DNA of 64,000 nt from Leptolyngbya sp. SIO1E4 (GTDB taxonomy: Bacteria; Cyanobacteriota; Cyanobacteriia; Phormidesmidales; Phormidesmidaceae). The DNA lies in contig JAAHFU020000001.1 of NCBI GenBank assembly GCA_010672825.2, positions 1,674,001-1,738,000 on the forward strand. Direction: 5' to 3'. The notes under the pieces are model-generated. The model was given only the letters and a program-made list of their open reading frames with translations, was not told the origin of the DNA and did not search any database. Position 1 is the first letter of the stretch. The number at the start of each line of letters is the position of its first letter. Shown one piece after another: positions 8,975-17,945 of the stretch. Made by a program: the position numbers and the translations under genes.

Positions 8975-9829
8975 ATGGCGATTGCATTTAGCAAGTATCA
9001 CGGCTTAGGAAATGACTTTGTCTTGGTGGATAATCGGCATCAGTCAGAGCTACTGCTGACCCCCGAACAGGCGGTTAAATGGTGCGATCGCAATTTTGGC
9101 ATTGGGGCAGATGGCGTTATTTTTGCCTTACCGGGAAGCAATGGCGCTGACTACACCATGCGCATTCTGAATTCAGACGGCTCAGAGCCAGAAATGTGTG
9201 GCAATGGGATTCGTTGCCTAGCCAAGTTTATTGCTGATTTAGAAACCACTGATGGCGTTCTCGCAGCACCGCCTAAGACCTATACCATCCATACATTAGC
9301 TGGGGCCATTACCCCGACTTTACAAACCGATCACCAGGTCACCGTAGACATGGGAACCCCTTTCCTATTAGCGGGTGAAATCCCTACGACTCTGACAGAG
9401 GCCAACCAGAAAGTCATTCGTCAGCCGTTGGTAGTCGCAGATACAAACTGGCTTGTCACCTGCGTCAGCATGGGAAATCCTCACTGCATCACCTTTGTTA
9501 AAGACGTGTCTGCTATTGATCTGGCTCAACTCGGCCCCCAGTTCGAACATCATCCCGCTTTTCCCCAACGCATCAATACGGAATTTATTGAGGTGGTTGA
9601 TCGCGGTTACCTCAAAATGCGGGTTTGGGAACGAGGCGCGGGGGCCACACTGGCCTGTGGTACGGGGGCTTGTGCAGTGCTAGTAGCTGGCGTCCTGACA
9701 GAACAGTGCGATCGCACGGCCACCATCGAACTTCCCGGCGGCCCGCTCAAAATTGAATGGTCAGCAACAGATAATCGGGTTTATATGACCGGGCCAGCAG
9801 AAAAAGTATTCGCTGGCACGATGGAGTAA
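8975..9829 (+). CDS. dapF: Diaminopimelate epimerase
   Basis: DapF converts LL- to meso-diaminopimelate for lysine and peptidoglycan synthesis in the cytoplasm. The 284-residue length is normal. The N-terminal [15 protein letters not shown], the first catalytic cysteine in EMCGNGIRC (about residue 76) and the second in LACGTGACA (about residue 228) are all present. GAGGAG lies just upstream of the ATG. The next gene, surE, follows 37 bp later on the same strand, so a short operon is likely. Confidence 0.97.
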   Translation: MAIAFSKYHGLGNDFVLVDNRHQSELLLTPEQAVKWCDRNFGIGADGVIFALPGSNGADYTMRILNSDGSEPEMCGNGIRCLAKFIADLETTDGVLAAPPKTYTIHTLAGAITPTLQTDHQVTVDMGTPFLLAGEIPTTLTEANQKVIRQPLVVADTNWLVTCVSMGNPHCITFVKDVSAIDLAQLGPQFEHHPAFPQRINTEFIEVVDRGYLKMRVWERGAGATLACGTGACAVLVAGVLTEQCDRTATIELPGGPLKIEWSATDNRVYMTGPAEKVFAGTME

Positions 9830-9866
9830 GCTTTTACCCCTGCTTCCGTGATTCACCTTCCTCACT

Positions 9867-10550
9867 ATGACTCTCGTTTTGACCAACGATGACGGCATTG
9901 ATGCACCGGGTATTCGGGCGTTGAAAGCCGCCCTGCCAGGGCAAGCCACGGCAATTGTAGCGCCCGACAGGCCCCTCTCAGGCTGTAGCCACCAACTCAA
10001 TCGCGGGGGAGCAATTCTGATAGAGCAGCGAAATAATCAGGAATACGCCATTGGCGGCACCCCAGCAGATTGCACCCGCGTTGCCATTAGCCATCTGTAT
10101 CCAGATGCCCGTTGGGTGCTCTCTGGCATCAACGCGGGTGGAAATCTAGGGGCAGATATCCATGTGTCAGGCACGGTAGCAGCGGTTCGAGAAGCGACTC
10201 TGTTGCGGGTGCCGGGCATCGCTCTTTCCCACTACATCCAAGACAGGCGGCCAATTGATTGGGCGGTCGCTAGTCGACTGGCGGCCAAAGTCTTAACCAA
10301 GCTTATGCAGCAGGCTCCATTACCGGGTCGGTTTTGGAATGTGAACTTACCCCATTTGCACGCGGACGATCCTGACCCTGAGATTGTGGAATGTCCGACA
10401 TGTACCCAACCGCTGCCTACGGCCTTTGCGATTAAGGAGAACCAATTTCATTACGTCGGACAATACAATCAACGGCCTCGTGACAAAGGAGCCGATGTCG
10501 ATGTTTGTTTCTCTGGAAGCATTAGCCTAACTGAGATTCGCTTGTGGTGA
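9867..10550 (+). CDS. surE: 5'/3'-nucleotidase SurE
   Basis: SurE is a metal-dependent nucleoside monophosphatase of stationary-phase survival and nucleotide turnover. The 227-residue protein starts with LTNDDGIDAPGIRAL, whose paired Asp residues bind the metal. It keeps the SGCSHQLNRGG, GGTPADCTRVA and LSGINAGGNLG motifs of the family. It is somewhat shorter than many SurE proteins, ending soon after the conserved TEI segment. It is spaced closely behind dapF. Confidence 0.93.
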   Translation: MTLVLTNDDGIDAPGIRALKAALPGQATAIVAPDRPLSGCSHQLNRGGAILIEQRNNQEYAIGGTPADCTRVAISHLYPDARWVLSGINAGGNLGADIHVSGTVAAVREATLLRVPGIALSHYIQDRRPIDWAVASRLAAKVLTKLMQQAPLPGRFWNVNLPHLHADDPDPEIVECPTCTQPLPTAFAIKENQFHYVGQYNQRPRDKGADVDVCFSGSISLTEIRLW

Positions 10551-10569
10551 ATTAGGTTTTCTGACAAGG

Positions 10570-10649
10570 TGGGGATCGCCGCGCATTATTATGGGGAGAT
10601 GTCTGCGTAAAAGGGGGCGATCGCGTTGTGACTATTCTCGCGATCCCCA
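10570..10649 (+). promoter_or_regulatory. Long-spaced inverted repeat ahead of the permease operon
   Basis: TGGGGATCGC at 10570-10579 is the exact reverse complement of GCGATCCCCA at 10640-10649, with a 60-bp loop that itself includes a HIP1 octamer. It lies 28-107 bp upstream of the permease start. It could be an operator pair, a leader hairpin or simply the surE terminator; no T-tract follows. Confidence 0.35.
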
Positions 10650-10676
10650 TAGTGCAATGACTCATACTGTGTCGCG

Positions 10677-11693
10677 ATGTCCCAATTTAACCAAGGGCTA
10701 ACCCTGTTCCTGAGTTTGCTGGTAGAAGCGACCCCCTTTTTGCTGCTGGGTGTCACCTTTTCTAGCCTGCTAGCGGTTTTAGTGGACGAACGAAAGCTGA
10801 TTGCTTGGGTGCCTACGAACCCAGCATTGGCAGCCTTTGCCGGGAGCCTGTTCGGGTGCATTTTTCCGGTGTGCGAATGCGGGAATGTACCGGTTGCTCG
10901 GCGTTTGCTCATGCAAGGCGCCCCGTCAGCCCTCGCCGTTGGCTTTTTGCTCGCAGCCCCTACCGTGAACCCAATTGTGTTTTGGGCTACCTGGGTTGCT
11001 TTCCGAGATCAGCCTGCCATGGTGTTTTGGCGGGTCGGCTTGACGGTGCTCATTTCAGTGATTATTGCTTGCGTCTTTAGCGCCCAAAAAGACATGCGGC
11101 CTTTTTTGCAGCCGACCATTGCCCGCTACCTGCCCTCTCCTGAAGCGCTATCCACCCCAGCCACCTCAACGCCTTCATTACTGAACAGTGGTACCTATTT
11201 ACTGCAAGCAGAGGGTGCCGTGCGCATGGATAAACCGATCGCGACCCTGCTCGATACTGGGGCGCTGTCTCAGCAGACATGGGCCATCAAAGCACGCAGC
11301 ATCCTCGAGATGATGCTGCAGGAATTTCGAGAATTAGGAGCCGTTTTAGTCTTGGGCAGTGCGATCGCAGCCACGGTGCAGGTGGCAATTCCTCGGGAAT
11401 GGATTTTGGCCCTAGGGCAAGGCCCGATCACCTCCATCCTTGCGATGATGCTGCTGGCCTGGGTTGTCTCCATCTGCTCGACGGTGGATTCCTTTTTTGC
11501 GCTCTCTTTTGCATCGGTTTTCACCAGTGGCTCGCTATTAGCTTTTCTGGTGTTTGGCCCCATGATTGACCTCAAAAATATTTCCCTGTTGCTGACCACC
11601 TTCAAGACCCGAGCAGTGATGTATCTCTTTGTACTGGCTGCTCAACTAACCTTTGTCTGCACGCTAGCAGTCAACCTATACACCAGCTGGTAG
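10677..11693 (+). CDS. YraQ/UPF0718-type permease
   Basis: This 338-residue polytopic membrane protein belongs to the DUF318/UPF0718 permease family. The typical motif CIFPVCECGNVPVARRLL lies around residues 62-79, followed by GFLLAAPTVNPIVF. A second hydrophobic half follows a hydrophilic loop (about 140-205) and contains ICSTVDSFFALSFA. About eight transmembrane helices are visible. Substrates of the family are not established; Cys-rich motifs have led to suggestions of metal or metalloid transport. It is the first gene of an operon in which the next start lies about 10 bp after the stop. Confidence 0.85.
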   Translation: MSQFNQGLTLFLSLLVEATPFLLLGVTFSSLLAVLVDERKLIAWVPTNPALAAFAGSLFGCIFPVCECGNVPVARRLLMQGAPSALAVGFLLAAPTVNPIVFWATWVAFRDQPAMVFWRVGLTVLISVIIACVFSAQKDMRPFLQPTIARYLPSPEALSTPATSTPSLLNSGTYLLQAEGAVRMDKPIATLLDTGALSQQTWAIKARSILEMMLQEFRELGAVLVLGSAIAATVQVAIPREWILALGQGPITSILAMMLLAWVVSICSTVDSFFALSFASVFTSGSLLAFLVFGPMIDLKNISLLLTTFKTRAVMYLFVLAAQLTFVCTLAVNLYTSW

Positions 11694-11705
11694 CCTGCCC
11701 CTGTG

Positions 11706-12446
11706 ATGAAACGCTCTTTTCCCTGGCCCATTGTTCTAGATATCCTGGCGCTGCTGCTGTGGGGGCTCATGCTTTTGCGGTATTGGTGGACAGGGCAAAT
11801 GGCCGTCCTCCTACATCCGGACTATCATTGGCTGGCCATTGGAGCCGGATGGACACTCTTGCTGCTAGCACTTTGGCGCAGCTTAGCACTGGTTAGATCG
11901 AGCCGCAGCGTCAACATGCCCCACATTGCCCTTTTACCTCGACAGTGGAGTCTGGCCGTGTTGCTGGGGGTAGCAGTGTTCGGGCTGATCTATGTGCCTC
12001 GTCCTTTTGCAAGCGATACCGCCTTGGCCCGAGGCATTGCTGACCCAGTGGGCCTGACGAGATCGCAACCACAACGGTTCGTTCGCAATACGCCCCCTGA
12101 AGAACGCAGCCTGATTGACTGGATTCGTACCCTCAATGTTTATCCTGAACCCGATGCCTATGCGGGTGACCCGGTGAACATCACAGGGTTTGTGATTCAT
12201 CCGCCCAATTGGTCGGATGAATATCTGATGGTGGCACGGTTTGTGCTCACCTGCTGCGCTGCCGATGCTTACCCGGTGGGGATTCCGGTAAAATTGGCGG
12301 GCGATCGCAGCGCCTACGACGCAGATACCTGGATTACGGTAACCGGTGCCATGATGACAGACACCCTGGATGGTCAACGGCGATTGGTCATTCAGTCGGC
12401 AGACGTGATATCTGTGCCAGAGCCGGATAATCCCTATGAATTTTAA
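11706..12446 (+). CDS. TIGR03943/DUF1980 family permease partner
   Basis: The 246-residue product has an N-terminal membrane part (about four segments in residues 1-100) and a C-terminal extracytoplasmic domain. That domain holds GDPVNITGFVIHPPNW and FVLTCCAADAYPVGIPV, both characteristic of the TIGR03943 (DUF1980) family. Members are nearly always encoded next to a UPF0718 permease and are thought to form its second subunit, which matches the gene order here. A GTG at 11703 immediately precedes the ATG and is an alternative start. Its 3' end overlaps the next gene by 11 bp, implying translational coupling. Confidence 0.85.
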   Translation: MKRSFPWPIVLDILALLLWGLMLLRYWWTGQMAVLLHPDYHWLAIGAGWTLLLLALWRSLALVRSSRSVNMPHIALLPRQWSLAVLLGVAVFGLIYVPRPFASDTALARGIADPVGLTRSQPQRFVRNTPPEERSLIDWIRTLNVYPEPDAYAGDPVNITGFVIHPPNWSDEYLMVARFVLTCCAADAYPVGIPVKLAGDRSAYDADTWITVTGAMMTDTLDGQRRLVIQSADVISVPEPDNPYEF

Positions 12447-13968
12447 GCCGATGCAACGATTGTCCCTGCGTAAGCAACTGCCCCTGGATCGGGTAGCTAA
12501 GAGCCTCATGGCTGGGTTGGTTGCTGCGGGTTTTGCCCTAGTGGCACTGGGAGATCACGCCACCGCACGGGTGCAGGAATTTTCCTGGCAAGCGCATACG
12601 GTGGGGGCTGAAAATACAGCCTTCGTCATCACGTTCAGTCGCCCTATGGATCCTCAAAGTGTGGAGGCTAATTTAACGGTCGTCCCCGAATTACCGGGAC
12701 GCATCAGTTGGGCCGGGCGCCGGATGGCCTATACCTTGGATATTCCCATTCCCTACGGCGAAACCTTTGAGCTGGCGCTACCAGAGGCCCGCGATCGCTT
12801 TTCTACAGAGAGTCAGGAAGCGCCGTTTGAAGCCTTTACAGGCACCTTTCAAAGTCGGGATCGAGCCATGGCTTACATTGGCACCCAGGGAGAGGAAACG
12901 GGCCGCCTGGTGTGGGTCAATTTTTCTCAAGGGGGTGACCCTGTGATCTTGACCCCCCCTGAGCTAACCGTTTTGGACTTTGAGACCTATCCATTAAGCG
13001 ATCGTCTCCTCTTTTCAGCAGTTGAAACCGCTGCCACGACAGGCACCCTAACGCCAGCCCTTTACACAGTGACCACGGGTGTCACGCCTAATCCTCCCAA
13101 AGATTTACAGGGAGTAAGCCAGCCTTTCTCTATAGCTCCTGGTGAAGCCGGGGCGCTCACCCCTGTTTTGGATAATGAAACCTACCAAAACCTTGCCTTT
13201 GATCTTTCACCGGATGGTCGGGTGATCGTAGTACAGCGCGTTAATCAATCGGACCCGGAGGATTTTGGTCCCTGGGTCTTACGCGAAGGGGAAGATCCGC
13301 ATCCCCTGGAGACCGAACCTGGCGGCGAGTTCCTCATTGGCCCTGACAGCCAAACGCTCCTAATGCTGCAAGGGCAAGGAACCGCAGTGATTCCCTTAGA
13401 GATGGAGACAGATGCGGAACGTACCAGCAGTGAACCTCTGGACTTTTTGCCTGAATTTGGCCGGGTATTTGACATCAGCCGCGATGGTTCAGAGGCAGCC
13501 ATGGTGGACTTTAATCAAAACGATCCAGAGCGTCGCTTTACCGAAACCCTGGTAGTTGTTAGCAATCAGGGAGACGAGCAAGAGCTTTTGACGGTTACTG
13601 GGGCAATTTTGAATGCTCAGTTTGACCCCACTGCTCGCATTGTCTATGTGTTGGCTAGTGAGCTGCTACCAGGCGAAGCCTATCAAGAGCAACCGTTTCT
13701 AGCAGCCATCAATCTTGAAACCCAGGAACCTTTAAGGCTTCTCAGCCTTCCACCTCAGGCCCGCGCTGCCATGAGCTTATCTCCCGATGGCTTGGCTGCG
13801 CTTTTGGAAGTCACCGTCCCTAGCGCAGACAACCCCAATGTTTTCTCAGTGCAAACCGTACTGTTGCCGCTGTTCACAACGACAGAAGAACGGCTGACAG
13901 GGACTCCGACCCAAACCGAGCCTCAGGTGCTGCCCTACTCGGGCCTCCTGCCAACCTGGCTGCCTTAA
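12436..13968 (+). CDS. Exported protein with Ig-like (SbsA-type) and beta-propeller-like regions
   Basis: The 510-residue protein has a hydrophobic export signal around residues 22-45. A Big_5/SbsA-like domain follows (about 50-140), recognised by TAFVITFSRPMDPQSVEANL and the PGRISWAGRRMAYTL strand. From about residue 150 to the end there are repeated TolB-like units such as LAFDLSPDGRVIVVQR and FDISRDGSEAAMVDF, suggesting a beta-propeller. No catalytic motif is visible. It overlaps the preceding gene by 11 bp and is probably the extracytoplasmic third component of the permease operon (inference). The ATG lies inside the coding end of the upstream gene. Confidence 0.7.
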   Translation: MNFKPMQRLSLRKQLPLDRVAKSLMAGLVAAGFALVALGDHATARVQEFSWQAHTVGAENTAFVITFSRPMDPQSVEANLTVVPELPGRISWAGRRMAYTLDIPIPYGETFELALPEARDRFSTESQEAPFEAFTGTFQSRDRAMAYIGTQGEETGRLVWVNFSQGGDPVILTPPELTVLDFETYPLSDRLLFSAVETAATTGTLTPALYTVTTGVTPNPPKDLQGVSQPFSIAPGEAGALTPVLDNETYQNLAFDLSPDGRVIVVQRVNQSDPEDFGPWVLREGEDPHPLETEPGGEFLIGPDSQTLLMLQGQGTAVIPLEMETDAERTSSEPLDFLPEFGRVFDISRDGSEAAMVDFNQNDPERRFTETLVVVSNQGDEQELLTVTGAILNAQFDPTARIVYVLASELLPGEAYQEQPFLAAINLETQEPLRLLSLPPQARAAMSLSPDGLAALLEVTVPSADNPNVFSVQTVLLPLFTTTEERLTGTPTQTEPQVLPYSGLLPTWLP

Positions 13969-14005
13969 CCTCAACATCAGGGTCGGAATTCCCAGCACAT
14001 CCGGC

Positions 14006-14971
14006 TTATTCCAACTCTTCATTCAGTTTTAAGGGTTGGATGGGTGGGGGCGGCTGCGATCGCAGGCGTGGCTGCAACAAATAAGGCGTAAGGGCCACCG
14101 TCGTGTCGACGGCTTCTGCTTCTGTCGTCAGCGTGGCCAGCTGCGGTGGTTCATTTTTGAGCTTTTCAAGCTGGCGTTTATAGAAGTCTCTCTCAGCCGC
14201 GAGGGCTTGGCAGCGCTGCTTTAATTGTGTTTGCTGCCCAAATTGCTCAACCAAAGCAGTTTCTAACTCATGAACCCGGAGATCTTGGCGGCGCAATCGG
14301 CCCTGCAATGTCCCGACATCTTCAGGCGGCATATCCAGGGTTTCGAGGTTAGTGATGGATGTCTGCTGCGGTTGCGGGGTTGCCGTTGCTTCTAGCGAGG
14401 CTAAATCCGTAATCATGGCCTGGGTTGTCTGAATAATTTGACCCAGATTCAGATGATGATCGTTAAGTGCCGACGTGACATTGGTGAGGTGCTGTTTCGC
14501 TAAGCTCAGCTGACAGCTGAGACTCACCGCCATCGCTCTGGCAATCATGACTTCAGCCTCTAAATTCAGGCTGCCAACCTCAGAGGAGGTGGGAGCAACG
14601 CCTAAATTACAGTGACTCTGCAAGTATTGCAGATAAGTCTGTAGCTCGGTTTCACCTTTCTGAATTTGAATTTTGAGTCGGTCAAACTCAACCTGCTGGT
14701 GATCCATCAGTTCATTCAGACGATAGCCCATCACCCCTAAGAGATGATGCTGCACTTCAGTAAACTGAGACAGGTGATGCTTTAGCTGCGCGATCGCCTG
14801 CTGCTGCACATTGGCATACTTTTCGGTGCTGGCTAACTGAGCTTCAACCCACTGCTTATCTTGCACTTGGTCTCTCATTTCTTCCAGAGAGTCCAGCGCT
14901 TGATCCAGCGCTTGCTGTAGCAGACACACCCGCTGAACAAGCTTAAAATCGAGAGAATTGCTCTGATTCAT
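14006..14971 (-). CDS. Coiled-coil protein of unknown function
   Basis: I do not recognise a named family. The 321-residue product is Gln/Leu/Glu-rich and almost wholly helical, with long heptad-like stretches over about residues 10-130 and 225-275. A low-complexity linker lies between them (about 190-220) and a Pro-rich tail closes it (QPPPPIQP near 310). There is no signal peptide or membrane segment, so it is cytoplasmic and probably structural or scaffolding. It converges with the permease operon, 37 bp apart, and is followed upstream by a 488-bp gap before rsmA. Confidence 0.65.
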   Translation of the reverse strand: MNQSNSLDFKLVQRVCLLQQALDQALDSLEEMRDQVQDKQWVEAQLASTEKYANVQQQAIAQLKHHLSQFTEVQHHLLGVMGYRLNELMDHQQVEFDRLKIQIQKGETELQTYLQYLQSHCNLGVAPTSSEVGSLNLEAEVMIARAMAVSLSCQLSLAKQHLTNVTSALNDHHLNLGQIIQTTQAMITDLASLEATATPQPQQTSITNLETLDMPPEDVGTLQGRLRRQDLRVHELETALVEQFGQQTQLKQRCQALAAERDFYKRQLEKLKNEPPQLATLTTEAEAVDTTVALTPYLLQPRLRSQPPPPIQPLKLNEELE

Positions 14972-15468
14972 AGTGACGAATAGACAGGAACAAGCGGGTG
15001 ACTTTTACGTGACGATCACTTTAACAAAAGTCTGGGTTAACGATTGTTCAGGACACGACACCCCTGATTCAGGTAGATAATTCTTTACGGACGTCCAGGA
15101 CTCGGGCTCCAATCTGCGATCGGCTAAGATCCACGAGATTGGGCTTGTGCGTGCTTTCTTTCAGCTTGATGCCTTGATGTTAACTGCAATCGCTCGATCT
15201 AGGAAAGGAGAACTTTAAAACTGCCATCAGATCTACATTTGTATTTCTCTGAGCCTCAGCCCTATTCGTGGCCAGGCTTCGGTTGCTTGAGAACCCAACA
15301 CCCCCCATCTTGCGGGAGAAGATTGCGCAAAGATTCCCTGTCGTAGCTTGACTGAGCTGGACAGGTTGCCCACAGGTCTGTGACCTCGCTATTTGGGTTT
15401 AGGTCTCAGCATGCGGTCAGAATGCAGTAGGATAACCCCGTTCAGATATCCCTCAGCGTGTGCATGGA
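14972..15468. other. Intergenic region, no gene identified
   Basis: About 490 bp between the divergent coiled-coil gene and rsmA. It includes AGGAAAGGAGAACTTT near 15200 and a GC-rich stretch near 15290-15330 (CACCCCCCATCTTGCGGGAG). I could not match it to tRNA, 6S RNA, RNase P RNA or SRP RNA. A small RNA cannot be excluded. Confidence 0.4.
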
Positions 15469-16305
15469 ATGACCTTCTCAGCAAGACCTCGAAAGCGATT
15501 TGGACAGCATTGGCTTCGGAGTCAAGCGATTCTGAGCACCATTGTTGAGGCTGCTGAACTCAACCATCGCGATCGCGTGCTAGAAATTGGCCCTGGCACG
15601 GGTGTCTTGACCCAACGGCTTTTAGCCCAGGCTGGTGCCGTGGCTGCGATCGAACTTGATGCAGATCTCTGTCATCAGTTAAAGCGCCAATTTGCCGCAG
15701 CGGAGAATTTTTTGCTCTTGCAGGGGGACATTCTAAACCTAGCGTTAGACGAGCAGCTTAGGGGCCATCCCAGCTTTCAAGCCCCCAATAAAGTCGTGGC
15801 GAATATCCCCTACTACATCACCGGCCCTATTTTAGAGGCCCTCTTAGGAACATTGGCCCAGCCCCAGCCCCATCCGTTTGAGACAATTGTGCTGTTGGTG
15901 CAGCAGGAGATTGCAGACCGGCTAGCAGCCAACCCCGGGTCTAAAATTTTTGGCGGCTTGTCGGTGAAGGTGCAGTATCTGGCAAGCTGTGACATCATTT
16001 GTACCGTCCCTCCCAAAGCGTTTCATCCTCCGCCGAAGGTTTCGTCAGCGGTCGTCCGCTTACGACCACGCCAGTTTGATCCACCGGCGCAGGATCCTCA
16101 ACTTTTACAGCAGCTCGTCAAGTTAGGGTTCGCCAACAAGCGTAAGATGTTGCGTAACAATCTTGCTAGCGTGATTGAACGGCCCCAGTTGTTATCTGTA
16201 CTGTCAGATCTGAGCATTGCGGATAATGTCCGCGCTGAGGAGTTAAGCGTCACTCACTGGGTGGCATTGAGTAATAAGATCCTGGAGGAGTATCCTCTGT
16301 CCTGA
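15469..16305 (+). CDS. rsmA: 16S rRNA (adenine1518-N6/adenine1519-N6)-dimethyltransferase
   Basis: RsmA (KsgA) dimethylates two adjacent adenines in the 3' hairpin of 16S rRNA during small-subunit assembly. The 278-residue product shows KRFGQHWLRS at the N-terminus, the SAM-binding VLEIGPGTGVLTQRLL and the catalytic NIPYYI motif that contacts the target adenine. The C-terminal helical RNA-binding domain is complete. The frame is open from a GTG at 15460; the ATG at 15469 gives MTFSARPRKRFGQ, closer to the family. ispE follows in the same direction. Confidence 0.95.
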   Translation: MTFSARPRKRFGQHWLRSQAILSTIVEAAELNHRDRVLEIGPGTGVLTQRLLAQAGAVAAIELDADLCHQLKRQFAAAENFLLLQGDILNLALDEQLRGHPSFQAPNKVVANIPYYITGPILEALLGTLAQPQPHPFETIVLLVQQEIADRLAANPGSKIFGGLSVKVQYLASCDIICTVPPKAFHPPPKVSSAVVRLRPRQFDPPAQDPQLLQQLVKLGFANKRKMLRNNLASVIERPQLLSVLSDLSIADNVRAEELSVTHWVALSNKILEEYPLS

Positions 16306-16424
16306 GGGTTGCTGTATCTGCGTTAGCCCTGATTGATAGGCCACTTTTTGAACGAGACGCTTGGCTATTGTCAAGCCCGCTGATGTGGCCTCTGATTTCT
16401 GTGGAGAGCCGTAAACGAGGTGTA

Positions 16425-17369
16425 ATGCGCTTATATTCTTTATCGGCTGCTGCCAAAATCAACCTGTATTTAGAGGTGATTGGCGATCGCCCAGATGGGT
16501 ATCACGAACTTGTGATGATTATGCAGAGCATTGACCTAGCAGATCGCGTCACTGTCCGCAGCCTGAGCAAGCCTGAGATCCGACTCCGGTGCGATCATCC
16601 ACAGGTACCCAGCGACGAAACGAATCTGGCGTATCAAGCTGCTGCCCTACTGCACCACCGATTTCCTGCGGCCATGAAACAGCATGGGGGGGTTGAAATC
16701 ACCCTCGAGAAGCGGATTCCAATCGGGGCTGGGCTAGCGGGCGGCTCGACCGATGCGGCAGCGGTACTGGTCGGGCTAGATATGCTGTGGCAGCTCGGGT
16801 TGACCCAGAGCGAACTACAGATTTTAGGCGCTGAATTAGGGTCAGACGTGCCCTTTTGTATTGTGGGGGGCACCGCGATCGCCACCGGGCGTGGTGAAAA
16901 GATCGATTGTCTCTACGGCCTAGACAGCTTGTATGCGGTATTGGCAAAGTATCAGAACCTTTCAGTCTCGACTCCCTGGGCCTATCAAGCCTATCGGCAG
17001 CAGTTCGAGTCTACCTATGTCAACATTGATGTTGACGGCCTGGCTCGCCAAGACTCCGTTCGCTCTGGCCCCCTGGTCAGCGAGCTTGCCAAACAAAACG
17101 GACAGGGAATTGGGCAACACCTGCACAATGATTTAGAGAAAGTGGTGCTGCAGGCGCATCCTTTAGTTCAGGATTTAAAGGCAACCCTATCAGCTTGTGG
17201 TGGGTTAGGAACGCTCATGTCAGGGTCGGGGCCAACAGTATTTACGTTGGCAGCGAGTCAAACTCAGGCAGAGGCGATCGCGGAGCACCTGCGATCACAA
17301 ATCCCGGATGCTGACTTAGGGATCTGGGTCACCCCATTTATTCCCACTGGAGTTCAGCTCATCTCCTAA
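16425..17369 (+). CDS. ispE: 4-diphosphocytidyl-2-C-methyl-D-erythritol kinase
   Basis: IspE phosphorylates CDP-methylerythritol in the MEP route to isoprenoids, which supplies carotenoids and the chlorophyll phytyl chain. The GHMP-kinase motifs are intact: AAAKINLYLEV, RPDGYHEL, the phosphate loop PIGAGLAGGSTDAAAVL (around residue 100) and LMSGSGPTVF near the C-terminus. The frame is open from 16368, but the ATG at 16425 gives the usual family start MRLYSLSAAAKINLYLE and has GAGG four bases upstream. Its length of 314 residues is normal. It lies 119 bp after rsmA, the same order found in many cyanobacteria. Confidence 0.95.
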   Translation: MRLYSLSAAAKINLYLEVIGDRPDGYHELVMIMQSIDLADRVTVRSLSKPEIRLRCDHPQVPSDETNLAYQAAALLHHRFPAAMKQHGGVEITLEKRIPIGAGLAGGSTDAAAVLVGLDMLWQLGLTQSELQILGAELGSDVPFCIVGGTAIATGRGEKIDCLYGLDSLYAVLAKYQNLSVSTPWAYQAYRQQFESTYVNIDVDGLARQDSVRSGPLVSELAKQNGQGIGQHLHNDLEKVVLQAHPLVQDLKATLSACGGLGTLMSGSGPTVFTLAASQTQAEAIAEHLRSQIPDADLGIWVTPFIPTGVQLIS

Positions 17370-17495
17370 AGTACAGAGACGTCCATTCATCCGATTAATT
17401 TGGGACACGGAATCCAGAGACTCGATTCAGGGTATCTCGGCAAACCGACTAGCCAAAAGATTCATCCATTCAATGACGAGGGAGCGTTTATCGCC

Positions 17496-17945
17496 ATGCA
17501 GGTACAGTTCCGCGAGTGTGATTTCTTTAATCTCTGGATCTGGCTACGCTTCGCCACGATCCCCTCTGTGATGGAACAGCAATACATCGAAGAGATTTTT
17601 AATGCCTGGTTTTTCTTGGGAAAGTTAGGAGGGTTTAACGCAGAAAATCTCCAAGTCCAGGAAACGGGCTTGGAGATTAGTTACCTGCCTTACAGCGAGG
17701 CTCAAACGGGAAATACCCTGGTGGCCCTGATGCACAACATGGGCGAGGTGGAATACCAGGGTGTTTGGGCACGCTGTTGGTTTGACCTAGGGACCGCGGA
17801 TGCGATCGCCTTAGATGTTTTGATCAATGCCGTCACACAGTTCAGCCAAGATTACGTGGCGATTGAAACGCTCATCATCGGCGGTGAGAACCCAGACTGG
17901 CCCATTCCTAAACAATATCGCCCCGACTTCGTGGCGAAAGACTAG
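17496..17945 (+). CDS. DUF3531 family protein
   Basis: This 149-residue protein matches the cyanobacterial/plastid DUF3531 family: it begins MQVQFRECDFFNLWIWLRF and continues with an acidic, helical region and a conserved PKQYRPDFV near the C-terminus. The function is unknown. No membrane segment or signal is present. The open frame starts at 17400, but the ATG at 17496 agrees with relatives. Its last four bases overlap the end of prs on the other strand, so the two genes converge tail to tail. Confidence 0.8.
   Translation: MQVQFRECDFFNLWIWLRFATIPSVMEQQYIEEIFNAWFFLGKLGGFNAENLQVQETGLEISYLPYSEAQTGNTLVALMHNMGEVEYQGVWARCWFDLGTADAIALDVLINAVTQFSQDYVAIETLIIGGENPDWPIPKQYRPDFVAKD

Noticed and set aside
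14972..15468. Possible structural RNA upstream of rsmA
   Set aside because: No conserved 6S, SRP, RNase P, tmRNA or tRNA signature could be recognised.
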